Origin: Bilabrum cf. latius
Taxonomy: Eukaryota > Bigyra: Bicosoecida > Bigyra > Bicosoecida
Length of the DNA: 64,000 bases
Direction: 5' to 3'
Assembly (NCBI GenBank): GCA_965178125.1
Contig: OZ237744.1
Location: 310,001 to 374,000 of the forward strand
Below, piece after piece: positions 24,301-37,439 of the stretch. The notes beneath the pieces were generated by a model that saw nothing but the letters and a program-made list of their open reading frames with translations, did no database searches and was not told the DNA's origin. Numbering within the stretch: the first letter of the stretch is position 1; every line of letters begins with the position of its first letter. Both the position numbers and the translations under genes were made by a program.

Positions 24301-27300
24301 TCATCGTCAAGTCAACGCCATTGTGGCGTGTAGACTTGGTGTGCCTCGCGCTGCTTGGGCTGGCGCAAGTCGGCATTTTCCTCGCAGCACTCTACCTAGC
24401 ATCGTGTGTTGTTGGCTGCGTGCTACCAATGTCACTGCTAGTTTTCTTCCAAAGTGCACGAGCCGTGCACGGACTGCGCGTGTCGGATGCAGCCAGACAT
24501 ACCTTCTTGGTTCGGCCCGCCTCGAAGCTTCTGCAGTGCAGCGAGCTCGTTCTGGAAATGCTGCTAGGGCTGCCAGTCTAGTACGCCATAGTGATTGGAA
24601 AGGCATGTGTCATTTTCGCCTGGTATAGCGCCGGACTTTGTCTGTGCGCGCATTTTCTGGTATGTGTCGCGCTGCAGGCCTCGGCAGCGCCGTCGCTTGG
24701 TGCCAATTTCCTCGCGACTGCAACCGTATCGGCCTTGACTGGTGATTTAAATATCCTAGCCAGTGCGATTGCTTGGGGCTGCATATGGATTTAGATCGTG
24801 AATATGGTGCTTGTGCCGTGCAGGGCATTACTTAGAGACGGAATTGCGGATTGGATTGTGCCAGTCCCGGCTTCGCCAACCACGACGTGCAACCGTTGCC
24901 TGAGGACCACAACCAGCAAGCACGTATACGGGTCTCTCACCGCGTTGGTATCGATAGCTTTTGCAATGACGGTCTGCGTGTTGATCCCTTCCATGGTTCG
25001 GCAGGCAAGCATGCTTCCTGGTAGTACCGTGGAGCAGCTCGTCCGCGACCAACGATCACTCGTGCGTGAACTTGCCTTGAACGCATCCGCAAGCTGGGAA
25101 ACACAACTTGCAAATTCTTGGAATCAAGGGGATGCCAAGATCCTTCAGGCAGAGCACGATGAGAGAGTTGCAGGGTCTTTGCGACCATTGCAGTATGCCG
25201 CCTTACTAGTACCTGCAGAGGCAACGAAGCTACCGAATAGCACCGGATTCAGCGTCCAGAGCATACCCAAGGATATCTTGAAAAGGGACGGTGTAGTTAC
25301 GCTATTTGCTTTTTGGGAGGAGGACGGCCCCTCCGAGGTACAAAGTAGACACGATCGGCCCCTCATGCACAGCTCGCTCTCATCCGCCCGATCGAATCTC
25401 GAAGCCCTTGCAAAGGTGCAGTGGGAGGATAGCTTGGCGATGCGTGTTGCGGGTTTTGGCTAGCATGACGGGTCACCACCGCGTTTTTTGACATCGGTTC
25501 CCATCAGCCCACGCGGCTAGTAGGCACAAGGAGCGTATGATCATAATGGCGCTAGCTCGGCTGCATGCAGCCAAACACTGCGGCTTGCCATGCAGCTAGG
25601 ATATAGCGTGCCAAAGTTTGACCCCATCCATCCGTTCACCGCGCGCATACCTATTGTTGATGCAAAGCGTAGGCTTGCGTCAATTGGTCGAAGCACGACT
25701 GGATTTCCTCCAAAGATCGACTGGGCAAGCTACGAACAAGCGCTGGCAGGCTCCAAGCCGCGGGCCAGTGCCGCAAGTCGCAGCAGGTAGGATGGTGTGG
25801 TCGATCTGGACACATTTGTGCCTCCTTACCTTAGGTCCTCACTCGCGGAACACTTGCCGTACTGGTATCCTGGTCGAAGTTTGGTGCGCTCGGCACTCAA
25901 CGCTTCCGTCTTACCGATGGTTGCCTCGAATTCAACCCACGTCGACATGATCAGAGAGGAGCTGACTGCCTCGATCCGCTTGGCTGCCAGCCGATACGGA
26001 TGGAAATTCCGCAGGACGGGTGGATCCCCCATTCTTGACAACTGGAAGTCTCTTTCGCTGGACGTGCACCCTTCAGACTATGCTCTTGCGACAGTAGAGA
26101 ACATGTATGGCATGATGGTGCGGCTTGTGCACTTGGCTCAGCACGAGATCCTTCCAGAGGCGCAGGCCCTCTATGATGAGAGATACGCCGTCTTTGAGAG
26201 TGGTGCTGGTTTCTATGAGACTCTTCTAGGGCAGAATCTTACTTCTGACGCGAATGCTACGATGCAGGCATTCTGGGCATCGCTGCGTGCTCTCGATGAC
26301 ACTGGTATCCTCATCGACACCGCGCTCAAGTTGTCTGCATTTCTCAATGCCAGAAGCACCCAAGCCAGTCATACGGCGCAATCTGCTCCAGTTCCGCCAG
26401 GAGTCACAGCGCAAGACTACTAGAACTACTTGGTAGCGCTCGCTCACACCGACCCGCGCTGGGATGCCTGCGGAGGGACCGAGGATACCTCTGACAGGCT
26501 CGCACCATCTCATTCCGCTGCTTCTTGCGAACCAAGAGACTACTTCGGCTGGTCAACTTCTGAGCGGACTCGACTAGCCAAGGGCCGTAAATCCTAGGCG
26601 AGCTCCATGTCTCGACGGCTCTTGCACCGTGGTCGCGCCGCCGCCGGCAAGGCTGCCAGGGCGATTCTGTCTGACCTTCTGGCACAAGCACGGCAGCCGT
26701 CCAGCATGTATAGCCCGAGAACGCACCTGTCAACTCCAGATGCGCTGATTGATGCCATTGATGACGTTGTAGACGAAGGAACTACTGTGCAAATGAGCCT
26801 ATCGCAGGGTTTGCGACGTGCAGCGACACGAATAGAAACTGCCCTGCGGTGTGCCAGTGGCTCTGCGACTCCCAGCGACGATTGCAGCATCTCGATCTTT
26901 AGCCAAGCTCACGCCAAGGTGCGAGTCATCCGACCGATGAGACTAGCAAAGCATACAGAGAGCGGCCCACAAGGCAAACCGACAAGTGACTCTGGCTAGC
27001 TTGAAGATTTCAAGAACACCCCGCGCGCTGGTGTGATAGGCACAATCACAGAGCCGATGATGCCAAACGACGCTTGGGCTGCTATCGAGATGCAGCTTCG
27101 CAGATTCTTGGCAGCCGGCCGGAACCAGTCGCGGTTTTTGACATCTTCTCAGCAGTACGAAATTGGGACGTGGGATGTCTACGGGCAGCCGAACACGCGA
27201 AGCAGATTGCCCATGCTCACGGACAACAGCAGCACTGTATCCACGCGGCTGCATCCAGCCAAGATTGTAAGAAATTACACAGGACCATCCGTGCACTACC

Positions 27301-30300
27301 CAGTTGCGATAGCTCGCTCTGCCCGCTAGTTTGTCGGCAATCTCGACCAGGAAGGTCTCGCATCAGCAATCGGGACTCTTGGCGAACGCGTGGGTTTATC
27401 GAGAGAGAGCTTCAGACGTGCTGTAGTTTTGCGTGGCACCGTGCTTGCAGATATCCCTCAATCAATTGGAGTTAACGAAGGGGTGAGATCGAAGTCGACG
27501 AGCGCCGCTGCGAGCAAGCAAGCCACAGTTCTGTCTCCAGGTGAGCAGCATTTGGAGTCGCTCAAAGCCACGGATGTCATGTGGATAGATGCTAAAAAGC
27601 GAAACCTAGAGGAGTTTTTCGGGTGCAACGAACCGGTCAGGGCAGCAACCACCACGGCACGACAGCAATTCCAGCCTACCTGTGCAGCTGGCGTGGTAAG
27701 CTACGGTCCGCACTTGGTGAAAGGAAACTGTCTGGCCAGACTGTCTACGCTTCGACAAGTTGCCGGAGACGAGACTCCCGTCATTATTCCCAGAGTCTCA
27801 CGTGATACCCCGCAGTGGCGCGGCAGGTCATTTCTGTTTGCTTATGCGAGAAGCACTTTTGTCTTGATCGGAAATTTCAGCTGGAGGGTTGGGACTGCAT
27901 CGGCTAGGGTGGGCATCCCTTTTCGAGGTGTATTTAGCAGGCTTGCTCGCAGGCTTGGCGCCGTCATTGACTTCGGCAGCTAGATTCACCCAGATCTGCT
28001 GGCCAGCATGCACAGCAGCGACTACCAGTTGCTGGCATACGCCATTCTGATCGCTCTGTACATTATCCCTGGGCTAGCGATGTGGTCACAAACCGTCATT
28101 TCGTGGGCATTTGAAACGATGGGTTGCTTGTTTTGCGTGTAGGATGTGTTGCTTCCGCCTGTCAATGTGTTGCGGGCACGCGCACCGGAGGTCATTGTGC
28201 GCTTGCCCTCCACACCCGGTCCTGCGGAGCAGCTCGACCCGCAAGGATCCGCTTCATCAGGTGTAGATGTTGCCGCCGCTGCTCCGACCAAGATTGAATC
28301 GTTCGTGCACTCTGGCATCTCTGCTTCCAAGGCAGACAGACTGCTGCCCGGAACTCTAAAAGAAAGCAGTGTGCTCGTCAAGGCGCGAGACATCGCCAAT
28401 TTTGGCAATTCTGCGGCTGAATGTGGTGCTGTGAGTGAGATCCGTGTCCCTGCATGCTCCGTGGAGGTACAAGTGTTCGGAACCATGAATCGTCTGGCAA
28501 AGGCGTTGGTAGACGTGGAACGACGCAAAATCCTGCAGGAAGTTGCCATGAGGCCGCGTCACTATAGGGAACTTGCTGCGCGAGGCGTCACCCCCAGCTA
28601 GAGCATCAAGCAACTGAGATACGGGCAGATGGTCAGGGCCAGAAAGCTGTCTGCGGCGTCGCCCCACTTCAACGGTGACAGCAAGCTGCAGCAAGAGTTC
28701 TGGCAAACCCCGCACCGAAAGAGTATCTCGCGGCACGAGCCAATGATAGTGGATGTCATCGTCGGCCGGAATCTTGTACGCAAATGGTACAGGCACCTCA
28801 GAGCCCCCAACCGCTCGATGTACGGTCACAGGCAGTCAGATGTGTACGACTACGCTGTCCAAGCCAAGCAGTAGGACCATTATATCGTGCGGGCACCGGC
28901 TGGAAAGCGGGCCAGAAAGCTCGCTCAGAAGTCGTTACAGGTTCTTTCGGAACTCGAATCTGGTTTACCAAAGCCTCACAGAGGCACTCCTGCGGCATAT
29001 ACGGCGCCTATCGACGAGAACCACCGAGCTGTGTTGAAGCCGGCTGTAGGCCATCCGAAAGGTACCGGAGAAAACACGGAGTCGCAATCAGCAGCTACTC
29101 CAGATTTTTGTGAACTTGATGCTACTACTGGCGCAGAGAGCGAGGCATTGGAGACGGTGTTCGCAATGGCTGCCGCAACTGAGCTGCGCAAACGAAGGAT
29201 GAATCGTGCTACGAGACTCGCGGCAAAGCGGGCCCGCGAGCACCGCAGACAAGCCAAGACAGGATCGGCGAGACATGGTGCAAAACCAAGGTTTCAAGCT
29301 AATTTAAGTTCATCCCAAGTGCATGGACCGTCTGGTTCGGATCTCTCTGGCTCGGATTCCTCTGATGGCGATAGCCTCCGGGCTACTCGCAGCCTACTGT
29401 CGAAGCCACGAGGTGCCTCGACGCCAAAGAGGTCTGTCTCTCGGAAACGCAGACGTATGGCAAATCATCGCAAAGAGCAGAGCAGGAGCAGCAGCAAGAG
29501 CGACTCAGACGATTCATTCATGCATCCGTCGGGCGCAGCTGGCAACGAGCACTTGAGCGGCCACCCACCAACATCGTAGGGAGCTGCAGCCACCTCAGGC
29601 AGCTCTCTGCACTTGCCTGCTCTCGGTCGATACCCGCTGTCCCGACTGCCTTCGCCCGGTACGGCTGACTTCTATGCGATGGGCATGGGAGTCACAAAGG
29701 TGGACGTTTCTACGCTCGGTCGTATGGATCTCTCAGCCGATGAGACAGAAGACTCAGAGGCGTGCTTTGATGAGTACATGGATGCCTCAACGGTCCCAAG
29801 CAAGTCTCAGCTGCGGTCAAGTTCGAGAGCCGCCCGGCTGCTTCCGTTGCCGAAGAGGTACCCTGCCATGAAGCGCTCGAAGGCGAAGTCGAAAGGTAAC
29901 CTACGCGCAGGCAAGTCGTCACAAGCTGATCCGTCGGGCGAAAAGCCAGCTCCTGATGCATCGGAAAGGTCGGCTCGGGGAGCTGTATGTGCTGCTAGTG
30001 ACGGTGATCATGGGCCATCTGGTGAAGGGAATAGCGAATCAGGACTCATTGCAGGGACAGATGCAGGTACAGAGTCAGGTACAGGTACAGGTAAAGGTAC
30101 AAGGGCGGGGGTAGCGGCAAGTGCAGCAGACTCGGCCGGCAATTAGAATGACGTTGCTACCGATCATACCGACGATGGCATGGACGCCTAGGATGGGATT
30201 GAAGCTGGACAAGCAGAGCCGATTCAGGAGGCTGAACCAGCGGAGGCCGGTGACGATTTCGGACAAGATCCTCATGCAGGTTTCATTGCTTGGCTCATTC

Positions 30301-33300
30301 GAATCATCAATGAGCATCCTGCTCTAGATTACCCTTTCCGCATTTTCCTGCTAGTCCTTTCTTTTTCGCTCAGCATATTCACTTGGATCCTTGAGTGGAT
30401 TATATGGTGTCTCAAGCTGATTCTAGCTCCTCTTGAGGATGAGAATGCCTAGAATGGCCCGGAAGCAGCCGGGGGAGCTGGTCAGCCTGGTCCAGGAGCA
30501 AATGCTAGAGACGGTCGCAGAGCTGTCGAGCTCGAGCGTGCTGCTCGGATGGTGGAAGCCGCGATCGAGCGGGCCCAACTAGAACCTGATGCAGCTGCGC
30601 GAGCGCGTGCCATCGTGAGACGAGAACTGGAGAGGGCACGGGCGGCAGACAGGTAGACCAAGCCCAAGAAACGGCGACTATCCTTTGGCGACTGGCCTAG
30701 CGATTTAGAATCAGAGCCGGAAGACGACGATCAAGATGAAGATTCGTAGAAGGCAGAAATAGAGGTTGAGGAAAGTGATGGTCAGGATGGAGATTCGAAG
30801 AAGACAGCGACCGACGGAGAGGACAGCGCTGTGAGCGGTGCAGCTAGCACAATTCCAGAAGATCTGGAGGAGGAAGGGGGCGCAGGCAGCTTGCAGCTAC
30901 ACGATACAAGTGCATTTGCAACTGAAACGCGTCCTACTGACGGAGTTGCGAGAGCTTCTGATTCATTGAGCACAAAACAAGGCTAGGACGAACCAGGGAT
31001 CTTGTCAGTAGAGACTAGTGCAAGGGACGACAGGCCGAAGGCAGCTGCGGCCGATGACACGGTGAAAGAAGTGGAGGATCGCGATCTAGCAGTTGGTGCA
31101 GCGCAGGGGAAGGCGAATGACCCCAACGTCAAGCAGAGTGCCGGTGCTGTGTCGGCAGCTCGCTCGGTCGCTGCCAAGCTCCGCAAGAAGCACCCCGCAC
31201 TCGCACTGGAGATCAACCGAATACTCGCGAAGTCTGGATCGAGCTGTTCACCGCCCCCACTCCGTTCAAGAATGGTCATCGAGGCCCCTATCTGGCAAAG
31301 AGAGCTCTACACCTACTATGTGCAGAGATAGGTGGCACTTCGGACCCTGTACGGAGGGGCTGACACCTTGGATCTCATGTGGGACGCAAGAACTGTTGGA
31401 AAGTACAATATACCCGACTAGGCTCGTATCGAGAGGGAAGTCATCGAAGGGCTTGCTGACCGGTCTACTGATTCCAGTAGCAGCAGAAGTGGCACTGATT
31501 CTGAATCCGAGAACGATGCGTTGAAATCAAAGAGGCTTGGTTCAGGCACAGTGTCGCGCCCCCCCAGATCGCTGAGGCTCCTCAAGCGCCTCGTTGAGAA
31601 GAAGTGCGAGCTGGATGCCGTGGCGAATGCATCGGCGTTGCCCTTTCATCCTCCTGTCAGCAAGTCGAAGCTGCTTTGGAAAGCACGTGCGGCTGAGATT
31701 GAGAAGCGGCGTAGGGCGAAGCAGGCTAGGGCGGATAGAGAGATGCGATAGCGAGCTGATGGACACTTGGACGACCAAGATCAGGGTATCGGCGCCGGAG
31801 AACAGGTGGCTGCAGGTGTTGCTGAGCCTGGTGCTCACGCCCAGGACGAGGAGGACCTGGCTTGGGCGGGTTTGGATGGTGATGGTGATGGCGATGGGGA
31901 TGGGGACGCCAGCGATGGTGATGCTAGCGATGACACTCCGATGGATACAGTGTATGGGCTGCACAGCGCGGCGTCGCACGAAGATGCTCGAGGAGCGGCA
32001 GACCCCGCCGTTGCGGCAGATGGCTCTTGCAAGAGCACTGACGACGATGATTTCTGTAATCAAGGTGGTGCAGATGAGATCGAGAACCGGCCATCTAACG
32101 ACAGCGCAGCTGGCACTGCTGTGCCTGCGGAACTCGGCAAGAGACACAAAAAAGCAGCCAGTGCCGCCGCTGAAGACAATGGTGATGGGTCGTGGAATGG
32201 CGGAGACGTTCATGATGGTGATGCCAATGACGAAGACGCTGCTGTCGGTGGTCGCGATGGTGATATGGACGTGCACCAGGACGAGTATCGTGAGGACGAG
32301 GAGGATGTCCAGGACGGCGATGCAGCCCCCGCGGATCATCCAGACCAAGCACCTCCCCTTGACGACGTGTTTGGTGCCCTGGAGCTTCCGGATGGCTACA
32401 AGGGCCTGATCGGGTTCGACCGGCAGAACAGGTCAGACGACGAGGACATGCACAGCGACGGTGTCGCAAGTGAGGCTAGCCGAGACTCGTGGTTCGACGA
32501 CATGCCTCCCGGTCCTCATGACGCGCAAGACCCCGGCATCCCGCACGACATGGCAGGATTAGGTGGGCCACGGGTGGGTGCTGGCGGTGTCGTCGTGCTG
32601 GATTTGAATGAGCACCTTGCGGATGTCGACGGCCAGGCTCAGCATGAAGCGGAGCAAGGCGGTGATGATGACGACGACGCATCTAGCTCTACCTCCTCTG
32701 ATTCTGATAGGAATGAAGGTGAAGACTCTAGCAGTGTCCCTCAGGACGCACTAGCAGCTCGGCACAAATCAGAGATAGGTGACCCAGAAGACAGTGGTGA
32801 CGAATCAGCTCAGGTCGAGGAGGCGGCAGGTGATGCAGGTTCAAACGGCATTGCCAGCAGGCGATCTTCCTCATACCATAGCGGCAGGGCTCCAACCAGT
32901 CTGAGCAGTCACAATACGCCCACCTAGTAGGAGCAGGGGTCACAGGGGTCCTCCGATCACTCGGCTAGCTAGCAATCGGTTGAGCCCGCAGACCCCCCCC
33001 TGCCTGAGTCTCCCCGTCTGCTGTCGCGCAATTCTGACCGTAGCGATGCGCTCAGTCTACCCACAGTGCGAAGCGACAGCCCGGGAGATACGTTGGAGGG
33101 ACGAGAGCTTGGATTGGTGGGTGCGGTTGCGTCAGGGAGTGCCGAGGGCGAGCACGTCAGCGACAGCGACCTTCCAACCAGCGACCACCGTCGTTGTATT
33201 GCGGATTCAGCGGCACTCGCTGGGCTCATTGAAGGCCAGCGGTTCCGTACGATTGAAAGTGACCGGTAGCTGGGGTCCAGAACTACTGTGGCTGATCTGC

Positions 33301-35171
33301 CGCCGCCTAGGCCAAACCCGAAATGGTACTACACTCCCAGCGCCTTGGAGAGATCGATCGACACCAGCTTTCCCATCAGCAAGGGAGCACAGGACAAGAT
33401 CCGCAGCAGACGGTTCCATGAGCTCGTTCCTCACGGTGCGGTCTCGCAGAAGATAACACAGATGCCTTCAGGAGTCCTCGCTAGGGTTGCTCTGCGAGTG
33501 GAGAAAGAGTTGCGTGAGTCTGTTCCGAAGAGAAAGAGTTCGGGCGCGTCGTTGCGTAGGAGAAGTCTCACCCCCGACACTAAGAGGTCGGGAAACGATG
33601 TATCGAACATTTGGATATCCTTTTGCAAGCATGGGTTCAAGCTGCTGCGATACTCTGTGATGCTGCCTCTGATGGCCTTGTGTCTCGTCCTGCTGGCGCC
33701 TTTGCTGAGCGGGTTGGGAGTGCGGACTATGCAGGTAGTTGGTAGGCTGACGATTTCGGTCGCTGGCCCTCTTTCGCAAGATTACGACGCTATTCAGCCA
33801 ATGTCTTTGCTTGTCGGGTTAGTTGTTGCATCGGTTGCAACAAGGTGCATATATGACATGTGCTTTTCTGTGTGCCTTGCTGTGGGGTCCTTTGCCAGGC
33901 GAGTATCCTTCCAGTGTCTCCTGCGGCAAAGGGGTTGCAGCCTGTCCATGACTCGGGCGGTGCTATTTTGCTGCTGGCCGCTGGCTGAGAGCATGTGGCT
34001 GCAGAGCATCCGCAACTAGCTCTTGGTGCACTTTGGAAACCGCCCGCCTCGCCGTATGGGCCTTGGCAGGCTACTATGGATGCTCGCCCAGACGTTTATG
34101 CTGCTTGTGGCGGCCCCAATGGCAATAGGCTGCATCATTATGCGTGCAATTTACAAGGAGAATTGGCTCGCCGTGCTAGTCTTCTTGCCAGGGGGGCACA
34201 GCAGCCCTGGGATGGGCCGCCTGCGGGACGAGTTCTGGAGACAGCAGCCGGACCTTGTTGCGATAGGTGGTACCACCACTCAATGGCTGCATGACTGGGG
34301 CATCATGGGGTCACCCGATGCTCAAGATCATCCGTTATGGTCAGTGCAGTGGGAAGTGCTCGTTGCCCTGTTTGTCGCATGGATGGTGGGTACGGTTGTA
34401 GTGTATGCGCTGTCAATACCCGGCATTGTGCCAGTGGCTGACGTCCTTTATTTGCGGTCTGCCGTTCCAGAGTGCGTAGTCGCTGCTTTTGCTGCCTTCG
34501 GTGTGATTGCCATGGTGGCTAGCCGTCCACTCGACCCGGTGGACTTTTTGTCATCGCCAGCAGGACAGGTGCCTGGTACGGTCGCACCTGATTACGCCAG
34601 CGACGCGATCCCAACCCCGGTGCCAGAGGTATCCAGTGCGAACACCACGAGTCTATTGTAGGATAATCTATCGGCTCAGGGGGGGGATGGCTCTTCTATT
34701 GACGCTGCTCCTGCACCGGGCTCACTGGTGGCCACTGCCCTCTACGTGTTCAGCGTGCTTGACTGGCCCGCACAGGTTTAGAAGGGGCTGGTGCCAGCCT
34801 GGCAATGGCTAAGCGGGCTTGATCTTGGCAAAGATATGTCGGTTGAGGTAGCTGCCTACCTGGCCGAGCAGGATGGGACCTTGAACGCTGCATAGCTGCC
34901 CTGGGGCAAGCCTCCTCTTGATGCAGCGGTCGCTACACTGGTGCCTGGGTTGCGGGTCCTATTTCGGTTGGGGTACACGGTGGGGGCGTACGGGCTGGCT
35001 GCTTTTGTGCTTTGGTTTGCGTTCAGCTCGCAGCTGAAGCAAGTGCACGACTACTTTTACGACCAGCTGTATCTCAAGGGGAGGTCTGTCAAGGAGATGC
35101 CTGACAAGGCCCGCAAATGGCTGAGGAAGAAGATGGAAGAAGATAGCCCAAGGGCTCTGCTGGGGGACTAA
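21320..35171 (+). CDS. Giant RING-CH membrane E3 ubiquitin ligase, Doa10/MARCH6 (TEB4)-like, 4587 aa
   Basis: Exon 1 is 21320-21504, an 88-bp intron follows (21505-21592), and exon 2 is 21593-35171, 13.6 kb without a break except TAG (about 38, two as TAG-TAG pairs), ending in TAA. The N-terminal RING-CH fin is complete across the splice: C12, C15, C29, C31, H39, C42, C60, C63. One TAG lies within it (codon 50). Hydrophobic segments spread along the chain suggest a polytopic ER protein: for example near 21700-21820, 21930-22010, 22710-22815, 24330-24470, 24550-25000, 28020-28140, 30325-30440, 33650-33890, 34060-34540 and 34960-35030. The C-terminus has DQLYLKGRSV after the last TM, resembling the conserved Doa10 C-terminal element. 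Doa10 proteins act in ER-associated degradation and are usually 900-1400 aa. The excess is acidic, Ala/Ser-rich sequence (about 28.9-33.5 kb), including Asp/Gly runs near 31876-31940. RING-CH membrane ligase is certain; Doa10 orthology is likely. Confidence 0.88.
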
Positions 35172-35303
35172 AAGGATGTACTTGGTATTCAATTTTCGTC
35201 AGATGATTGCAACGACTGTATACAGTTATAGAATACATTAAGACTCAACAGTGTGCCTGACATCGCAGCAATGCCATGAAATGTATACAACGACACTGGA
35301 CGC

Positions 35304-36575
35304 TCAGCTCAATGCAATCTCGCTGCGGTGATGCCCGACCTCAGCGATGGCGCACTTCATCGGAGCAGTGAGTCCTCTTGGGGCCATCAGCCCGTGTGCT
35401 TCGACAAAACAGCTCGGTATGTAGATGGCAGCCGCGCCGCCGCGCCTCTCGGCTGAAGCCGATGTCGGCAAAGTAGCCATTGCTTCCTCCTTCTCCCCCT
35501 GCCTCGGGGCAGAAGAAGAGACTGCCAGTGATGCTGCACCCACGGAATCGCACGCATCACTACTCGCGGTCGCTGGCCCCTTGCTGCTGCGAGCACCAGC
35601 ACTTGCACTGAGTGCCCCCAGAGAAGCTGGCCCCGTGCTGCCTGCCCCTGCATCAGGTGGTACTTTTGCTGATTGTGATTGCGCGATCGTGTCTCGAACT
35701 TTCAGGTCAGTACGCTTTTCGTGTTCTGACGACTCTTTCGTATGGCCTGCTCCTGTTCCTGCCCCCGTGACTCCTTGTTTTGCAGCTGTGCTTGCTGGGC
35801 TAGATGTGGAAGACGATGGAACGATCGCTCCTGCTCCATCTGCACAGCCCGATAATGCAGAAGATGGAGCAATTGAGGATAAACACTGACCGGGTTCTTC
35901 ATCTTGCCATATCTCGGCGAGTGCGATCGCCTTGGGGTGGCTGCTCCACGCGAAGGAGACGTGAGGGCAGTGGCCGGGGTATGCGGGTGGACAGCCAAGG
36001 GCCCGACAATGCGCCGAAACGCGATCCGCAAGAGCAACAGCCTGTTCTTTGTACCCTCTGAGACCCAAGCCAAGAAACACTTTGGACCTGTCGTCGTTTA
36101 GGAAAACCATCGGACGCGGGTCTAAGGAGGCTGCCCTTGCCAAGCCATGCCTTGTCGTACAGGCAGCATGCAGCCGTGGGAGGACCTATTGTACGATGTG
36201 GCTTCGAACTGAAAATGGTCGGCACAGTGAAATGTGGGCCGCAGCTCTCGAATCCACCACAATGGAAGCAGTTGAGGCGATATCTATGACATGCCATTGC
36301 ACTGTCGCGAGCCGTGCTTGTTCGAAAAAAGCTTTGAAGCACATGTTTCGCCACTTAGCGACCGCAGCAATAGTACGATTATTCATTATCCAGGGAATCC
36401 AAGCAGCAACTGCAAATGAAGCGGGGGTTTTGGACAGTGGTTGGGCTGCCAGTATACGCCTCTTCTTTGGTATCCCTCCGGCTTCACCTGCACCTCGATC
36501 GCGTTTCGTGCCTAAAGATGCAACGCCGCAACTGTCGTCATCTGATGAGCTTTCATACACACCTAAAGCGTCCAT
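35304..36575 (-). CDS. USB1: U6 snRNA 3'-5' exonuclease USB1 (Mpn1), 423 aa
   Basis: USB1 is a 2H phosphodiesterase that trims the U6 snRNA 3' end in the nucleus. The ATG at 36575 gives MDALGVYESSSDDDS, the typical acidic N-terminus of the family, followed by a basic KRDR...KKRR stretch. Both catalytic HxS motifs are present: HIS at 114-116 (AHISLCRPF) and HVS at 205-207 (PHVSFAW). Between them are VFLNDDRSKVFLGL and the usual helix. One in-frame TAG (36188-36186) follows the first motif. A roughly 140-residue Ala/Ser-rich insertion separates HVSFAW from the C-terminal strands (AIYIPSCFV, MKCAIAEV). The human protein is about 265 aa, so this insertion accounts for most of the excess length. 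The stop is TGA 35306-35304. The gene converges with the giant RING-CH gene and is divergent from the DUF98 gene, with 108 bp between ATGs. Confidence 0.9.
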
Positions 36576-36636
36576 CCAGTGCGGTTGAAATTTTGTCGGG
36601 CGTTTTGCAGTACAATGCAGTACAGTTTGGCTTCGT

Positions 36637-36644
36637 GAACGTTC
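36637..36644. promoter_or_regulatory. GAACGTTC palindrome between USB1 and the DUF98 gene
   Basis: A third copy of the 8-bp palindrome in a short divergent spacer, 47 bp before the DUF98 ATG and about 62 bp before the USB1 ATG. A shared promoter element is inferred. Confidence 0.35.
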
Positions 36645-36683
36645 TTCGCAGGGCTCACCAACAAGATTTCCATTATTGTGAAT

Positions 36684-37439
36684 ATGGCCGGCGATAAGCG
36701 CCAAATCCCTTGGAAACAACTGTCTGTATCGAAATCATGGTCTCCTGATGATGTTTGGTCGGAGGAAACGGGTCTATCTCCCACGTGGAGAATGTTCTTG
36801 CTTGGTGATGGGAGCCCGACAAGACACCTACGGCTGTTAACAGGATCCAAGACTGAGGTTGATGTTCTTGGGATGCTACCAGTAGGGAAGGATAGCTGTG
36901 GTGCTCCATTAGAGGTGGAGCAGGTCGCCAGTCCCTGGCTTTTAAGGCAGGTCTTCTTGCGAAATAGCCGAGGCGAACGCCTGGGCTATGCAGCATCGTG
37001 GTGGAATGAGGAAGAAGTTAAGCGATATCTCGAGGACACATCAATACCAATATGGCTGTCCCTCGCAAAGCACAAGGTTGAAATATTTCGAGAGATTTGC
37101 GGGCTGTGCGAGGGCACCAACGAATGGCTCGCGAAATCGTTTGGGTACGACGGCCCCTTCTTTGGCAGGCACTACGTCTTCTGGCACGACAAAAAGCCAC
37201 TAACTCTCATATACGAAGTATTTTCTCCCCATTTGGAACGGTACCTCGGCCCAGTGCGAGCACCAGGGCCCAGCCCCTGCCTTGGCCCAGCCACGTCATC
37301 ATCAGAGGCTGCCTTCGCCGGCGCTTCGCTTCCAGACATCTCGCTGGCACCCGCGGAGGAACAGGAAGCAAAATCGAGCGATCTAGTAACAGGAGAACCC
37401 AGCTCTCCTGCCACCGGTCGAAGCTCCGGGACGTCGTGA
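36684..37439 (+). CDS. DUF98/Ycf21-like chorismate-lyase-fold protein, 251 aa
   Basis: Resembles the DUF98 family, which includes Ycf21 of algal plastid genomes and is related to chorismate pyruvate-lyase (UbiC). Seen: the N-terminal WRMFLLGDGSPTRHLRLLTG, then SPWLLRQVFLRNSRGERLGY, AASWWNEEEVKRYL, PIWLSLAKHKVEIFREI, FGRHYVFWHDKKPLTLIYEV, and FSPHLERYLGP. The fold block ends near residue 190; the rest is a disordered Ser/Ala/Glu tail. The ATG at 36684 follows an upstream in-frame GTG. No TAG codon occurs in this gene and it ends at TGA. No convincing plastid or mitochondrial presequence is visible, so a cytosolic or unknown location is possible. Catalysis is not established for most members of the family. 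Confidence 0.82.
   Translation: MAGDKRQIPWKQLSVSKSWSPDDVWSEETGLSPTWRMFLLGDGSPTRHLRLLTGSKTEVDVLGMLPVGKDSCGAPLEVEQVASPWLLRQVFLRNSRGERLGYAASWWNEEEVKRYLEDTSIPIWLSLAKHKVEIFREICGLCEGTNEWLAKSFGYDGPFFGRHYVFWHDKKPLTLIYEVFSPHLERYLGPVRAPGPSPCLGPATSSSEAAFAGASLPDISLAPAEEQEAKSSDLVTGEPSSPATGRSSGTS

Noticed and set aside
35169-35279. Readthrough of TAA extending the RING-CH protein to TGA 35277.
   Set aside because: TAA is absent from all other coding frames, and the C-terminal element ends just before it; kept only as a question under stop usage.
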